64,000 nt of DNA from Capsicum annuum (lineage: Eukaryota; Streptophyta; Magnoliopsida; Solanales; Solanaceae). The notes beneath the pieces are model-generated. The model ran no database searches, had not been told where the DNA came from, and worked only from the letters and a program-made list of their open reading frames with translations. Of the stretch, positions 1 through 11,044 are shown piece after piece (the first letter of the stretch is position 1; each line of letters starts with the position of its first letter). The stretch spans positions 124,183,552 through 124,247,551 of the forward strand of contig NC_061116.1 in NCBI RefSeq assembly GCF_002878395.1, read 5' to 3'. The position numbers and the translations under genes were made by a program.

Positions 1-1569
1 AAAACTGAACTTGTCTTTGAATCACAAGGCAATACTCTAAAATATTGTTCTTGAGATAGACAGAGAGAAAAGTTGTATGTTGAAAGATAGATTCCTTAAT
101 GAATATTTTATAAAATCCCTAAAACAAGTCTTCAAAATAGTCGATCCTAAATAAGGAAATAATATTAAAATTTCTAATTTTCTTTGGATTAGGTGACGGC
201 GCCCGTGACGTCCTATCACGATCTTGATGGCCTATCACGGACGTCGTCAACTTCTCTGCAATTTTAACTCCTGCTTCCTACGGTTGACGGTGATTTTGAC
301 ATCCTATCAGGATCTTAACGACGTGTCGTGATTGCCATCACAAAACTTCCTACAACTTTACATCTTCTGTTAAGGTTGACCGTATCCATGACAGCCTATC
401 ACAAGGCTGGCGGCGTGTCATGGATGTCGTCAGTCACTCACAATTCCTTACTTTCTTCCAATCTCAGTCTTTTTGATTTCTTTATTGATGGTTCTCTCTC
501 TTCTCTACTTTTGCTGCAAAATCAAAGTAAAATAATCAAAAACGACTAACTTTGCTCAAGACTTCGCAATTATTTAGAGTTAAAATATTCAAATGTGTTA
601 GCATGGGCTCACACATCATGCACCCCACATGTTCGAACCATTAATTCAAACTATACATGATTCATAAAAACCATAGGAAAAGCTATTAATTCCATAATGT
701 TCAATAACCCTCAACCCACATTTAAAATCTTCAATAAAATCACATGGGTACAATTTAAAAACATTCTTTAGATAAAATAAGATTTGGGGTAGAGTAACAT
801 GCTAGAGATATCAAGAATTAAGGATAGAAATCAACCATTGAAGCTTCAGATGACCAATCTTGAGAAAACCCTAGTGTTCTTGACTTAGGGTTTTAAAGAG
901 GACAGATTAGTGTTGTGAAGATAATAGTGATTATTAGTGTTCCTAAGTCGTAAGGGAGGTATTTGGGTGAGGAAAAGATCAAAATACCCCTATAGAAACT
1001 AAAAAGGTTACTAAAATTCTTCAGTTGACAGCAAGGTTGACGACCCATCAGTTAGCTGATGTCTTATCACCATAGTCATCAATTTCAAGATGGATTTTGC
1101 CATTTTCTAGTTATGAATGATGACTTGAGATGAAGGCTCATCACCTTAGTCATCACCTAGATAATGGCTCGTCAGCCTAGTCATCACTTTTTGACAAAAA
1201 AATACTCTCAAGTAAAATAAGCATAACATTCCACCCCAATATCATATTAAGGTGAAATTAGATGCATTGGCAATAAGACTCAAATATCTTTCATTTGGTA
1301 TATAGTATGAAACTTAAATCATTATGTTCAAGAATTAATTGTCATTGTAAGTTTACCCAAGTTGAAACATTTACTAAAATTCAATCGGTAGAAAAGTTCT
1401 CGACTCATCTTTGAGTTAGGAGATTTTTATGATCTCAACTCATATCCAAAGATGTTTCCACACTATAGAATTTATAGACACACTTATATAGACATATAAA
1501 CATTGGATTTGAGTCTATACACGTAGGAATAATGGTTCAAATTCTAGCCTCAAAATATGGGGTATTATG
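1..1569 (-). repeat. Group 3 gypsy LTR, minus strand, cut by window edge
   Basis: The right edge is the start of the LTR on the minus strand (GGGGTATTATG read on +). It is followed at once by a reversed polypurine tract, as in the homologous LTR ending at 56039 (GGATGTTACA). The stretch 1350-1569 is clearly similar to 30180-30407 (shared phrases such as GAGTTAGGAGATTTTTATGA). The part at 180-460 is GC-richer and tandemly repeated, the usual place of the U3 region. The other LTR end lies outside the window. No ORF here looks real. Confidence 0.7.
192..460. repeat. Three imperfect ~91-bp tandem units in LTR U3
   Basis: Units begin near 192 (GGTGACGG), 282 (GGTTGACGG) and 374 (GGTTGACCG), giving spacings of 90 and 92 bases. 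Each holds a CCTATCA(C/G) box flanked by GACG/CGTC dyads. Such duplicated blocks in U3 are commonly transcription-factor sites of the element promoter; that role is inferred. Confidence 0.65.
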
Positions 1570-2697
1570 TTATCTCTCCCTTAGAATCATTCATCCTATG
1601 ATGGGTTGGAAATTAATGAAGATCTAGAATTATGGAATAAAGTACGTAACTTCACATTATGATTTTTTATTCAACAAAACATACATAGTCATCAAAAGAA
1701 CTGAGCTTTATGACATCACCAAGTAAATCGTGTAAGCAGGAATCATGCGTTAACGAGACATGACATAGACATGCTCTTGGGCATTAGTTCTATATAACAG
1801 ATCATAAAAATGTGAGGAATGAAAAAAAATTCCAGGAATCCTTGGCTGATTAAGATTTATGAAACATATGTATTGAGATTCTTCGAGGGAAAAAGAATAG
1901 AATAGAAGCATTCTTCACCTCAAAGATATGTATAATAGACCTTACATATAGAAATGCTTCCCCACTATGATTTTGTTCTTATAGTTCCCCCAAAAAATAC
2001 ATAACTATAAAATCCTGAGTATAACTGCATATTTCTTCCATGTTAAAGAATAACTCAGAGTTAAAGGTACTAGCATAAGTAATGGGACAATATACTTTAC
2101 ACACCTTTAATAATACTATTCCATTTTATCACAATAATTAATAAACATCTGGCCTTAATCAAGGATTACTAGCCCTATAGCACAATGGTTTATGTATCAA
2201 TCAATCACAACAATCAATCCTATCTTTATTACACCTACTTTATGGATCTCCCACGAATACTAGCTATTTCAATCACTATCATAAAGGTTTTCACCACATC
2301 TTTCCTTCTTAACTATTTTACATAAAAAAGTTCATCTTACTATTCTATCTTCATCAATAACCTTAGCCCGAGTATTCACCCCAAAATATAACAATAAAGA
2401 ACATCAAATCCCTTATCCAACATATTATTATGCTTTTAGAGACACTACCATCCTAACAAAAGGAGGGTCACAGAGGGACTAGAGTACAAGCATTAAGAAT
2501 AAGAGGGTTACTTTTCAATTATGACTTCTATCAGTCGTACTACTCAAGGTGAGACCTACAAAATGATATACATCACAATAGGCATGAAATGCTTCATAGC
2601 AACCACCTAGATCATAAATAGAGGACCATTCCTACATAAACATAACATAGCATGAGTTTCTTCATACTAAGAACAATGATAAACATGTGTGCATATA
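1570..2697 (-). mobile_element. Polypurine tract and non-coding 3' internal tail of the group 3 element
   Basis: On the minus strand, 1570-1610 reads as a degraded polypurine tract preceded by a CATTCnnnGATGAATGAT-like block, the standard end of these elements before the 3' LTR. The following 1.1 kb matches 56040-56395 in part (ATCAAAAGA...TGCGTAAG phrases) and contains no coding signal. Element A inserted at 2697 and interrupts it. Confidence 0.6.
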
Positions 2698-4582
2698 TGT
2701 AACACCCCAGTATACTCTAATCTTAACTCAGCCCTTAGATCTTGGATAAAGAGCCCTATACTTAGAAATTTCAGCTATGTATTTGCACTTCGAATTATTT
2801 TAGCCTCATAAGTTGGAAATCCTTTTTCCCAGCCCTAAAGACCTTAAAGAGTTGATTTTTAGGTTAATTCATGATTGGGGAAGTCAATTGTTCACCTCGG
2901 GTGAATTTCAGAATTTTTGGATTAGAGTAAGGACGTGTTTGGAATTCAAAAACAGTGGCTCGAGGTGATGAGCCCACGGCGCACTGGCTGGTCCATCCCA
3001 TGTATTTTCGTGCAGCTTTGTTCCATATTTTTAAGGGCAAATAGGTTATTTTACCTTCACCCAATAGCTCCATAACACGGGATTAAAGCCCCAAATAGCA
3101 AAATTTCTCATTTCTTTCAAAAAAATCCTCTCAAGAACAAGCCTTAGCTTTATCAAGCTCAAGAACCAAGCCTTAAGAACTCACCCCAATCTCCACAAAA
3201 TTTACAATCAAGGTATGTTAGATGTTCATCTATATAGATCGCACGAATCCATTTTTAAAACTATTGTTAATTCATGATTTATATGCTTGAAATTGTACTG
3301 TATTCATGTTGATGACATTAATGAAATTTCAATCCATGATAAATTATACATTCGATGAAATTGAAATAGCATGTACCTTGAATTATGTAATTCCCATGTT
3401 ATAACCCATGAATTTTCAAGATTTGTCATTGTAGTTGCAATGTTTATATGTTATCCATGATTATGTGCATTAAGTTGGGTTCTCCAAATGTTTGATAGAA
3501 TGTCCATATAAATTAAAGGGTGAAACCATGACATGCTAGTATATTTACAAGCTTATGCTCTACAAGTGTTTGATAAAATGCTTATGTGATTTGAATAGTG
3601 AAAACATATCATGATATTATGTGATCCCACTCATGCACAAGTTCATGTATATCAAGTGTTTCACATAATATATAAATGAGTTCATTGTTAGTACCCATGG
3701 CATGGTATTAGCACCCTTCCAATTAGGGTCACAAGTTAGACCCCTATCAGCTCATATTTAGGGCATGTCAGATAGATGGTTACCTTATATAGTCTTAGTT
3801 TCAGTCTCAGTTGAGAACTCAGTTCAGTTCTACAGAATCAGGACTATCAGACACAGTCACTCAGTATAAGTAATTCAGTTATTAGTAACTTTTGATATCA
3901 TTTACTCAGTTATCAGAACTCAGTACTTAGCTTCTGAAAAGTTCAGATATAGTACATATATATGTATTTGCACCATATTAAATACTCAATATTTACAGTA
4001 GTTTCAATTATCTATGTACTCTCATATTAGCTTACTCTATATCAGTTAGTCAGTTACTATTCATACATATGAACCTTTGCATTCAACCTTACCTCATCTA
4101 GCATACTAGTATATTCCACGTACTGATACATACTTTTTCTTTGCAATATGATGTCTTATATCATATGTTTGGACGCTCAATTTCCTGACCGTGCAAAGAC
4201 AGATTCAGATTCAGGAATCAGTGTCAAAGTGAGTAGTAGTCCTCATCTATTGAGGATATGTTTTTATTTAGTACTTTAGTAGTCAGGTTAGTTAGGGGCT
4301 TGTCCCATCAACTCCATATTCAAATAGTTTGAGGCTTTCAGACTAGAGTTTTTCAGACAGATTTTCTATTTTTAGTATTCAGTTATCGATATTCAGTATT
4401 TGTTTTAATTATGAACCTTATAGTGATTTTCAGCCTATCTTATGCATTTTATTTTAGATGTATTATCATTGCAGTGTTATTATTATTCACTACTCACAGC
4501 AGGTACCAGTCATGGGTTAGCTGGTGGTCCTTCGAGGTCGCTAGCACCGGTAGCGTCTGGGGTATAGACTCAGGGTATTACA
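2698..4582 (+). repeat. 5' LTR of element A
   Basis: It starts TGTAACACCCC and ends GGGTATTACA. Compared with the 3' LTR at 8357-10822 it is 581 bases shorter. Most of this is one deletion of about 485 bases: GTTAG occurs once here (3687-3691), while the 3' LTR has GTTAG at 9430 and again at 9915 with the extra segment between. Confidence 0.88.
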
Positions 4583-4585
4583 AAA

Positions 4586-4599
4586 TTAGTATCAGAGCC
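4586..4599 (+). promoter_or_regulatory. Primer-binding site of element A
   Basis: TTAGTATCAGAGCC lies three bases after the LTR. It is one change from TTGGTATCAGAGCC, the common plant site pairing with the 3' end of initiator tRNA-Met, which primes minus-strand DNA synthesis. Confidence 0.85.
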
Positions 4600-4844
4600 T
4601 AAAGTTCAACAGAGTTCTAGAGAGTCTGGAAGCCGCATCAAGTAGAGTCTTGTGCATGGGTGTGTAGTGTACCACACTTATGGACAGTTGGCTATGAGAT
4701 GTTTTTAGGAAAATTTTCCCTTCTTTCAGTGTTTATGTCATACAAGTGAGCATAATCTCAAGATAAATTCTCAGTCTAATCCTTTTCTTTCTTCTTTCCT
4801 CCCAAAAAGACCAACGAAAAAAGAACTAGAAATCAGTTAGCACC

Positions 4845-5870
4845 TTAGCCCCTTCAGGCAGATCCCTAGGATGAGCATGTCTCCCATGTAGAGTTTATAG
4901 TTGCATTCACTGCTTTAGCCAACTCTGTAACAGCTCAGAATGAATGGCCAGCTCCTATTTAGGCTAACCCAGTGGCTAATACTGCTGCAGCCAGGATTCA
5001 GGACTTCACCCGAATGAATTATCCTATATTCTCAGGATCTAAGTCAGAAGAGGATCCACAGTAGTTCCTCAATCAAGTTTAGAAAGTAACAGATATCATG
5101 GGAGTAACTTCTACTGATAGTGTTATATTAGCTGCCTATCATCTACAAGATATAGCTCACACATGGTTTAAGCGGTGAAAGGTAGACAAGGGCACAGATA
5201 CAGAGCCCATAGAGTGGAAAGAGTTTACTACTTCTTTCCTAAATAGATTATTTCCCTTAGAGCTGAGAGAATCCAAGGTGTTAGAGTTCATCAATCTCAG
5301 TCAAGGAAGTATGAGTATGAAAGAGTATTCATTTAAGTTTATTCAGTTAGCCAGGTATGCTCCCCATGTAGTAGGAGACAGTAGGTCTAAAATGAGCAAG
5401 TTCATGTTTGGGGCATCAAATAGTGTGGTTAAGGAGTGCAGAACCACAATACTGATTAAGGAGATGGACATATCTAAGATCATGGTCCATGCTCAGCAAA
5501 TAGAAGAGGCTAATACTAATGAGAATGAGAGAGAGAACAAGAGAGCTATAATAGGTAGTTTCTTTAATCATCTCAAATTAGAGGGCGGTAACCATTCCCA
5601 GTTTCATCCAAAATCATCAGTTCTAGCTCCATCCTGAGCTAGTGAGCCAGTACCAAATTTTAGAAATAACAATTGAGATAGGGCACCAGGCTCTAAAACC
5701 TAAGGTAGTGTAAGCAGTGGTCGTACCCATCTGCTTTGCAAAGAATGTGATAGAAATCACTTAGGTGCGTGTAGAGTTGGATGTGATTTATGTTTTGGAT
5801 GTGGTAATCAAGGCCATAGGATGTGGAAGTATATAGTAATGGCTCAGAGGGAAAGGGATTTGCGCCAATA
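4845..5870 (+). pseudogene. gag: gag of element A, broken (capsid and zinc knuckles)
   Basis: Gag forms the virus-like particle that packages element RNA. Translation shows the retrotransposon capsid block: PIFSGSKSEEDP, then AAYHLQDIAHTWFK near 5135-5175, EWKEFTTSFLNRLFP, and MKEYSFKFIQLARYAP near 5315-5355. Zinc knuckles follow at 5725-5830: CKECDRNH and CFGCGNQGHRM, typical nucleic-acid-binding nucleocapsid motifs. The longest open piece is 5278-5637. Stops interrupt it where glutamine or tryptophan is expected (TAG for CAG near 4970, 5063 and 5080; TGA for TGG near 5176), so it cannot make a full protein. The true start is not identifiable with certainty. Confidence 0.8.
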
Positions 5871-5929
5871 GGGTTAGTCCAACCATCCTTCAGCTCAGTC
5901 CGATCGCCCAAACCAGCAGGGTGCCACTT

Positions 5930-6215
5930 CTTGTGTTGCCAGTGGGAAACACCCAAACAGTCTTTATGCACTTCAGTCCAAACAAGAACAGGAAGGTTCT
6001 CCTGATATGGTAATTGGTACGTTATAGATCTCCCATTTACATGTTTTGTCTTATAAGATCCAGGAGCTTCTTTAGTTTTTGTAACTCCTTAAATAGTAGT
6101 CAATTTCAAAGTCAGATCGAAAATCTTAACAGGACCTTTCTTATTGCTTACCTCAGTAGGTAAATCTATTCCAGCCAAACGAGTATACAAAAATTGCTTG
6201 GTTATAGTATGTCAA
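5930..6215 (+). pseudogene. Aspartic protease remnant of element A
   Basis: After the gag tail the frame reads SLYALQSKQEQ and then MVIGT, the usual lead-in to gypsy protease. The active-site motif DPGAS is at 6057-6071, preceded by a stop. Traces of the later part of the domain (PxxVGESI and KRVYRNC-like) are visible to about 6205. The domain is broken by stops and frameshifts, and no reverse transcriptase follows it. Confidence 0.65.
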
Positions 6216-8343
6216 AAAATTCCTTCAGTTAATTCAATAATGGAGTCATTCCATTTTAGTTTCCCAATGAACCAATCATTGAATGAAGGGGTAGTACTTT
6301 AATTTTAGTTGATTTAAGTTTGAATCTCTAGATTGAACTAGTAGAAAGAGAAGTTGACAATTCTAAGTTAATTCAGTGTTGAGGTTGCTATATGATGATT
6401 GTTGGGGCAATAGAAAGCTAAGAATTATGTATCAAAAAGAAGTACTAGCAGTGGACCTTACATTATCAGGAGTATTCCTTCATAATGAGTTTAGTGTATA
6501 TGAGTATTGATATATCTCAGGCTCTAGAGTAAACTGGATTCAGTTTAATTTAGAGTTAATTAAGGGGTTCACAGACTTGGAATAATGGCTTTAAGCCAAG
6601 AGGGAGATGGTAGAATAAGTAACCAAGTTAGAATTTCAAATTTTAGTAGTAATGTCTGTATGTGTAGAAAAGTAGTGGAAGAGGTTGGGCCCAACCTATC
6701 CTTACCTCAGTGCAAAGTTTTGTACTTCAAATATCATGATAACTACCCATGACTTGTATTTCAACTCTATGATCATATCTCCTATTCGTGCATATTATCA
6801 AAAATCATGTATACTTACCGTTCCTAGTATAAGGAGTTCCAGCTCATTCAGTGTTATGAATCCCGTTCCCCAAACACATAAAATCCAAACTCAGGTTATA
6901 CAGCTCATGACTCATGAACTCATGCTTTACAGTATGGTCAGTTCCTATGACTTATGCTATACTCCTAATGATCAACTAAATTCAGATTTTGTCATGTATA
7001 TCCTCAGTTTAGATCTCTTGATAAAATCTAGGATGTTGATATTCTATTCCTTAGGACTTAGTTAAGTGTAAGGTTTGGTATACTGCCACTCATGCATTAG
7101 GTCCTCATATTTTAACCTTTAGTGAACTCTCCTTATTAAATGATGTAGTGATGAGCAGTTTCTTAGAAGGGAGAGAGTAAATGTTTCATGTTAAGAAAAG
7201 ATTATTGCATGTTAGTTTTATACGAGGCTATAGTTATAAAGATAGGCTTGAATGTTATGTTGATATGTAAGTGGCTAAATACATTTCAGAGATTTGAGTA
7301 GGCTTGAAATTAGTGGGAGAAATTTATTCCAGATCAGACCTCAGTAGGTAGAGTTATTAGTGCTATATTATAGAATTTTAGCCATGTGGTGAATTCTCAT
7401 TCAGATATCTTATTCAAACCATGCCAAGATTTCCTTGCTCCCTAAAGTCAGTAGAACTTTATAGAAAGAGTGTCAAAAAATATTCCAATTGAGTATAAGT
7501 TTTTAGTATGAGTTAGTCTGTAAAAGCCAGGAATTCAGTTTAGCAGTCAGGCGGAAAAGTTTATATGGTTTCCCATATTTTCACCCACTCGCCCTATCCG
7601 GAGTCTCACGAATATGCCCATTCCAATATGGATCATCCTAGAAGTTATGAGTTCAGCCCAGTTTATGTATCATGCCTCAGTTTTAGATCTCAGATATTCA
7701 GTCACAATTTAGTTCATAGGTGCCTGGTACATCATCTCAGTTTTTCCTCAGAATCCCAGCCAAGTCAGCATTCTTCGAGGGACAAAATGTCCCAAGGGGG
7801 AGATTCACTATAACCCCTAAGCTTTCATGTCCTAAGCCTTCCAGTTTCTCTTCATGTAACATAATCCAGTTTAAAGTAATGGGTACTCATAAGTCGACTC
7901 TCTCATTCTGATCTCAGTTGTATGACCATTCCCATGTCATGACATGTATTCAAGAAATTAGTTCAGTTTATGGTATTCAGTTCATATATCATGTTTCAAA
8001 CTCAGTCATGTTCTCATGTTCCCATTCATGCATGTTTAGTAAATGATCTCAGGTTTACCAGTATTCTCAGCTTAAGGTAACAAACTTCTTTAGTTTTACT
8101 CAATTTCATGATTTAGTTACAATTTTAAACTTGGCATTCTTTACCATTGCATATTTAGTCATGCATTCATGAATCAGTTCAGTGACGTGCTCATGCATTA
8201 AATATACATGTTCAGTATGAAAACTCAGCTTATCACTAGCTTTAGTCATGTATTCCATGCATCAGATATATATGTTCAGTGTGTAAACTCAGTCTATTAG
8301 TGTTCCTCAGCTTAATCAGTCTCATTCGAGGATGAATGTTCTC
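6216..8343 (+). mobile_element. Non-coding 3' internal tail of element A
   Basis: No domain is recognisable. Blocks match the tail of element F: for example the AGGGGGAGATG..GTAACCAAGTTAG region (A about 6590-6640, F about 45750-45785), a TCATG-rich stretch (A about 6700-7070, F about 45900-46260), and the CATTCGAGGATGAATGTTC box before the polypurine tract. It is rich in CAGT, TCAGT and TCATG repeats. ORFs here (such as 6685-7065) have no detectable protein similarity and are probably chance. Confidence 0.65.
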
Positions 8344-8353
8344 AAGGGGGAGA
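8344..8353 (+). promoter_or_regulatory. Polypurine tract of element A
   Basis: AAGGGGGAGA stands four bases before the 3' LTR start, after a CATTCGAGGATGAATGTTC block that recurs in all the gypsy groups here. It primes plus-strand DNA synthesis. Confidence 0.85.
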
Positions 8354-8633
8354 TATTGTAAGACCCCGCAAAATTCTAAGCTTAACTCAGCCCTTGGAGC
8401 TTGATAAGGGGTCCCATACTTAGAAATTTAAGCTAAGTGTTTATAGTTAGAATTATTTTAGGCTCATAAGTTGGCGATCTTTTTTCCCAACCCTGAAGAT
8501 CTTAAATTTTTTATTTTAGGTTAATTCATGATCGGGGAAGTCAATAGTTCACCTTGAGTGAGTTTTGAAATTTTTTAGATTAGAGTAAGGACGTGTTTAG
8601 AATTCAGAAATAGTTGCTCGAGGCGATGAGGCC

Positions 8634-8710
8634 GCAGCACCTCACCTAGAGCGGTGCTCTAGGGCCTGTGGTACCTCTCCTAGAGTGATACTCCAGGGCC
8701 CGCAGCGCCC
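8634..8710 (+). repeat. 34-bp tandem duplication in U3 of the A 3' LTR
   Basis: Unit 1 (8634-8667) and unit 2 (8668-8701) share CCTAGAG...CTC(T/C)AGGGCC, with a partial third start at 8702. The 5' LTR has only a short equivalent (about 2968-2980), so the copies differ in unit number. Confidence 0.7.
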
Positions 8711-9498
8711 TGGCTAATCCGGCCTGTGTATTTTCCTACATCTTTGTTCCGTCTCTTTAAGGGTAAATGGGTCATTTACCCTTCACTCAATAGCTCTATA
8801 ACACGAGATTAAATCCCCAAATAGCAAAATTCTTATTCCTTTCAGAAAATCCAATCAAGAACAAATCCTAGCTTCATCAGGATCAAGAACCAAGCCTCAG
8901 GAACTCACCCTAATCTCTACAAAATTTACAATCAAAGTACGTTAGGTATTCATCTATAGGTTCCTTTCATCCATAGAGTCCACAAATCCATTTTTAAAGC
9001 TACAAAATTATTAATTTATGATTTATATTCTTGAAATTGGACTGTATTCATGTTCATGACATTAATGGAGTCTCAATCCATCATAAATTGTAGATTCCAT
9101 GAAATTGAAATAGCATGTACCTTGAATGTGTAATTCCCATGTTATAACCTATGAATTTGCAAGGTTTGGCATTATAGTTGCAATGTTTATATGGTATCCA
9201 TGATTATGTGCATTAAGTTGTGTTCTCCAAATGTTTGATAGAATGTCCATGTGAATTAAAGGGTGAAATCATGACATGCTAGTATATGTACAAGCTTATG
9301 CCCTACAAGTGTTTGATAAAATGCTTAAATGATTTGACTAGTGAAAACATGACATGATATTATGTGATCCCATTCATATACAAGTTCACGTATATCAAGT
9401 GTTTTACAAAATGTCTAAATGAGTGCATTGTTAGCAAGCAAGTATTGTTATGTGTTAATGATCATGCTATGTTTTACTTTCCATGCAATCGAGTCCTG

Positions 9499-9514
9499 GG
9501 GGTATTTAATACCC
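9499..9514 (+). other. Conserved LTR hairpin (A 3' LTR copy)
   Basis: GGGGTATTTAATACCC can fold with a GGGTA/TACCC stem. The same position in other group 1 LTRs has GGTATTTAATACC (28743-28755, LTR D), GGGTACTTGTACCC (about 49391-49404, F 3' LTR) and the same form at about 57365-57378 (LTR H). The flanks TCGAGTCCT on the left and TAGTTGT on the right are also shared. Function unknown. Confidence 0.6.
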
Positions 9515-10822
9515 GAAAATATAGTTGTTTACGTAGAGCCATATTCAGTTACAGAATAGTCTCAGTAGCATCACGATCAGTAGCCCTCAGTCACTTAGCA
9601 GAATTTAGAGAACTCAGTTAGTTTCTAAACTCAAAAAAGCTCAGTATCAGTCCAGTTCAATGCAATTTAATAAACATTACCTTTCAGTTGGGAGTAGGAT
9701 TTAGCACCGAGCGAGTGCATGGATAATTGCTTTCTCTTCAGAGAGGTAGAGTCATTAAAAGCAGTCTCTGTACTCCAGAACTGCGTAGCCAGTGTAGGAT
9801 GGGAGTCACCCATCAGACTAGGCTTGACTACCTCCCAGGGATCATCCGTTAGATTAGGCTTGGCTCCACCCAGGTGCCACCTGTCAGTTAGGCTTTGCAT
9901 TCGGGTTTTCCAGTGTTAGTACCCATGGCACGGTATTAGCACCCTTCCAATTGGGATCACAGGTTGGACCCCTATCAGCTCAGATTTGGGGCATGTTAAT
10001 TTTATAATTACCTCCCACAGTCTCTCTTTCAGTCTTAGTCTAGAACTCAATTTAGTTCTACAGAATCAAGATTGTCAGACACTGTCACTCAGTATAACTA
10101 ATTCAGTTATTAGACACTTCAGATATCAGTTACTCAGTTATTAGAACTTATTACTTATCTTCCGAAAAGCTAAGATACAGTATATATATATATATATATA
10201 TGTATTTGTACCATATTAAATACTCAGTATTTACAGTAATTTCAGTTATCCATGTACTCTCATATTCGGTTACTCTATATCATTCAGTCAGTTATTGTTC
10301 ATGCATATGAACCCTTGCATTCATCCTTACCTCATCTAGCATACCAGTATATTCCGTGTATTGACGCATACTATTTCTTTGCTCTATGATGACTCATATC
10401 ATAGGTTTGGATGCTCAGGATCTTGACCGCACATAGACGGATTCAGATTCAGCAAACAGTGTCAGAGTTAGTAATAAGTCCTTATCTATCGAGGATATGT
10501 TTTTATTCAGTAGTTCAGTAGACAGATTAGTTGGGGGCTGATCCCATCAACTCTATATTCTGACAATTAGAGGCTTTCAGACTAGAGCTTTTCATATAGA
10601 TGTTCAGTTTTTAGTATTTAGTTATTAGTATTCAGTATTTGTTTCAGTTATGAATGTTATGGAAATTTTCAGCCTATCTTCTGCATTTTATTTCAGATAT
10701 ATTATCATTGCAATGTTGTTATTATTCAGTGCTCATAGCAGGTATAAGTGATGGATTAGCTAGTGGTCCTTCGGGGTCTCTAGCACCATGTAGCGTCCGG
10801 GGTATAGACTCGGGGCATTACA

Positions 10823-11044
10823 TTATATCTTGGGTCATATAATATAAAGCTGAGATTTATATATTCAAGAAAAAAATAAGGATTGCCACTTGAAATTATT
10901 GCTTCTCATTCTTATAATTGAGTCTGGTCATGAGTTTGCATATATAGCATCACTTGGGATAAGCATGGCATAAAATCAGTCCATAGAACATAAAATGTAT
11001 AGTTTCTTAGAACTAAGTATAAAGTGAGACATGAGTTTATAGAT
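10823..11044. other. Unclassified AT-rich stretch between A and LTR C
   Basis: This may be the continuation of the group 3 tail that A interrupted, but I find no repeat match strong enough to say so. No gene. Confidence 0.3.

Larger units (their letters stand above)
2698..10822 (+). mobile_element. Element A: group 1 gypsy-type LTR retrotransposon lacking RT, RNase H and integrase
   Basis: Both LTRs, primer-binding site and polypurine tract are present in order. The flanking 5-bp sites are ATATA (2693-2697) and TTATA (10823-10827), four of five matching, so this looks like one insertion event that has since decayed. The internal part is only 3.8 kb: a broken gag, a protease remnant, then about 2.1 kb of non-coding DNA that is similar to the tail of element F. 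It resembles a non-autonomous, large-retrotransposon-derivative design that would have borrowed polymerase from a relative. An alternative is an autonomous copy that lost pol by deletion; sharing of the tail with F favours a shared design. Confidence 0.85.
8357..10822 (+). repeat. 3' LTR of element A
   Basis: It starts TGTAAGACCCC and ends GGGGCATTACA. It keeps the segment missing from the 5' LTR, including the conserved hairpin at 9499-9514 and the block around 9690-9910. An AT microsatellite lies at about 10180-10202. Confidence 0.88.

Noticed and set aside
6685..7813. ORFs 6685-7065 and 7565-7813 in element A as possible accessory (env-like) genes
   Set aside because: No signal peptide plus membrane pattern, no family match, and the same region in F is not open in the corresponding frame.
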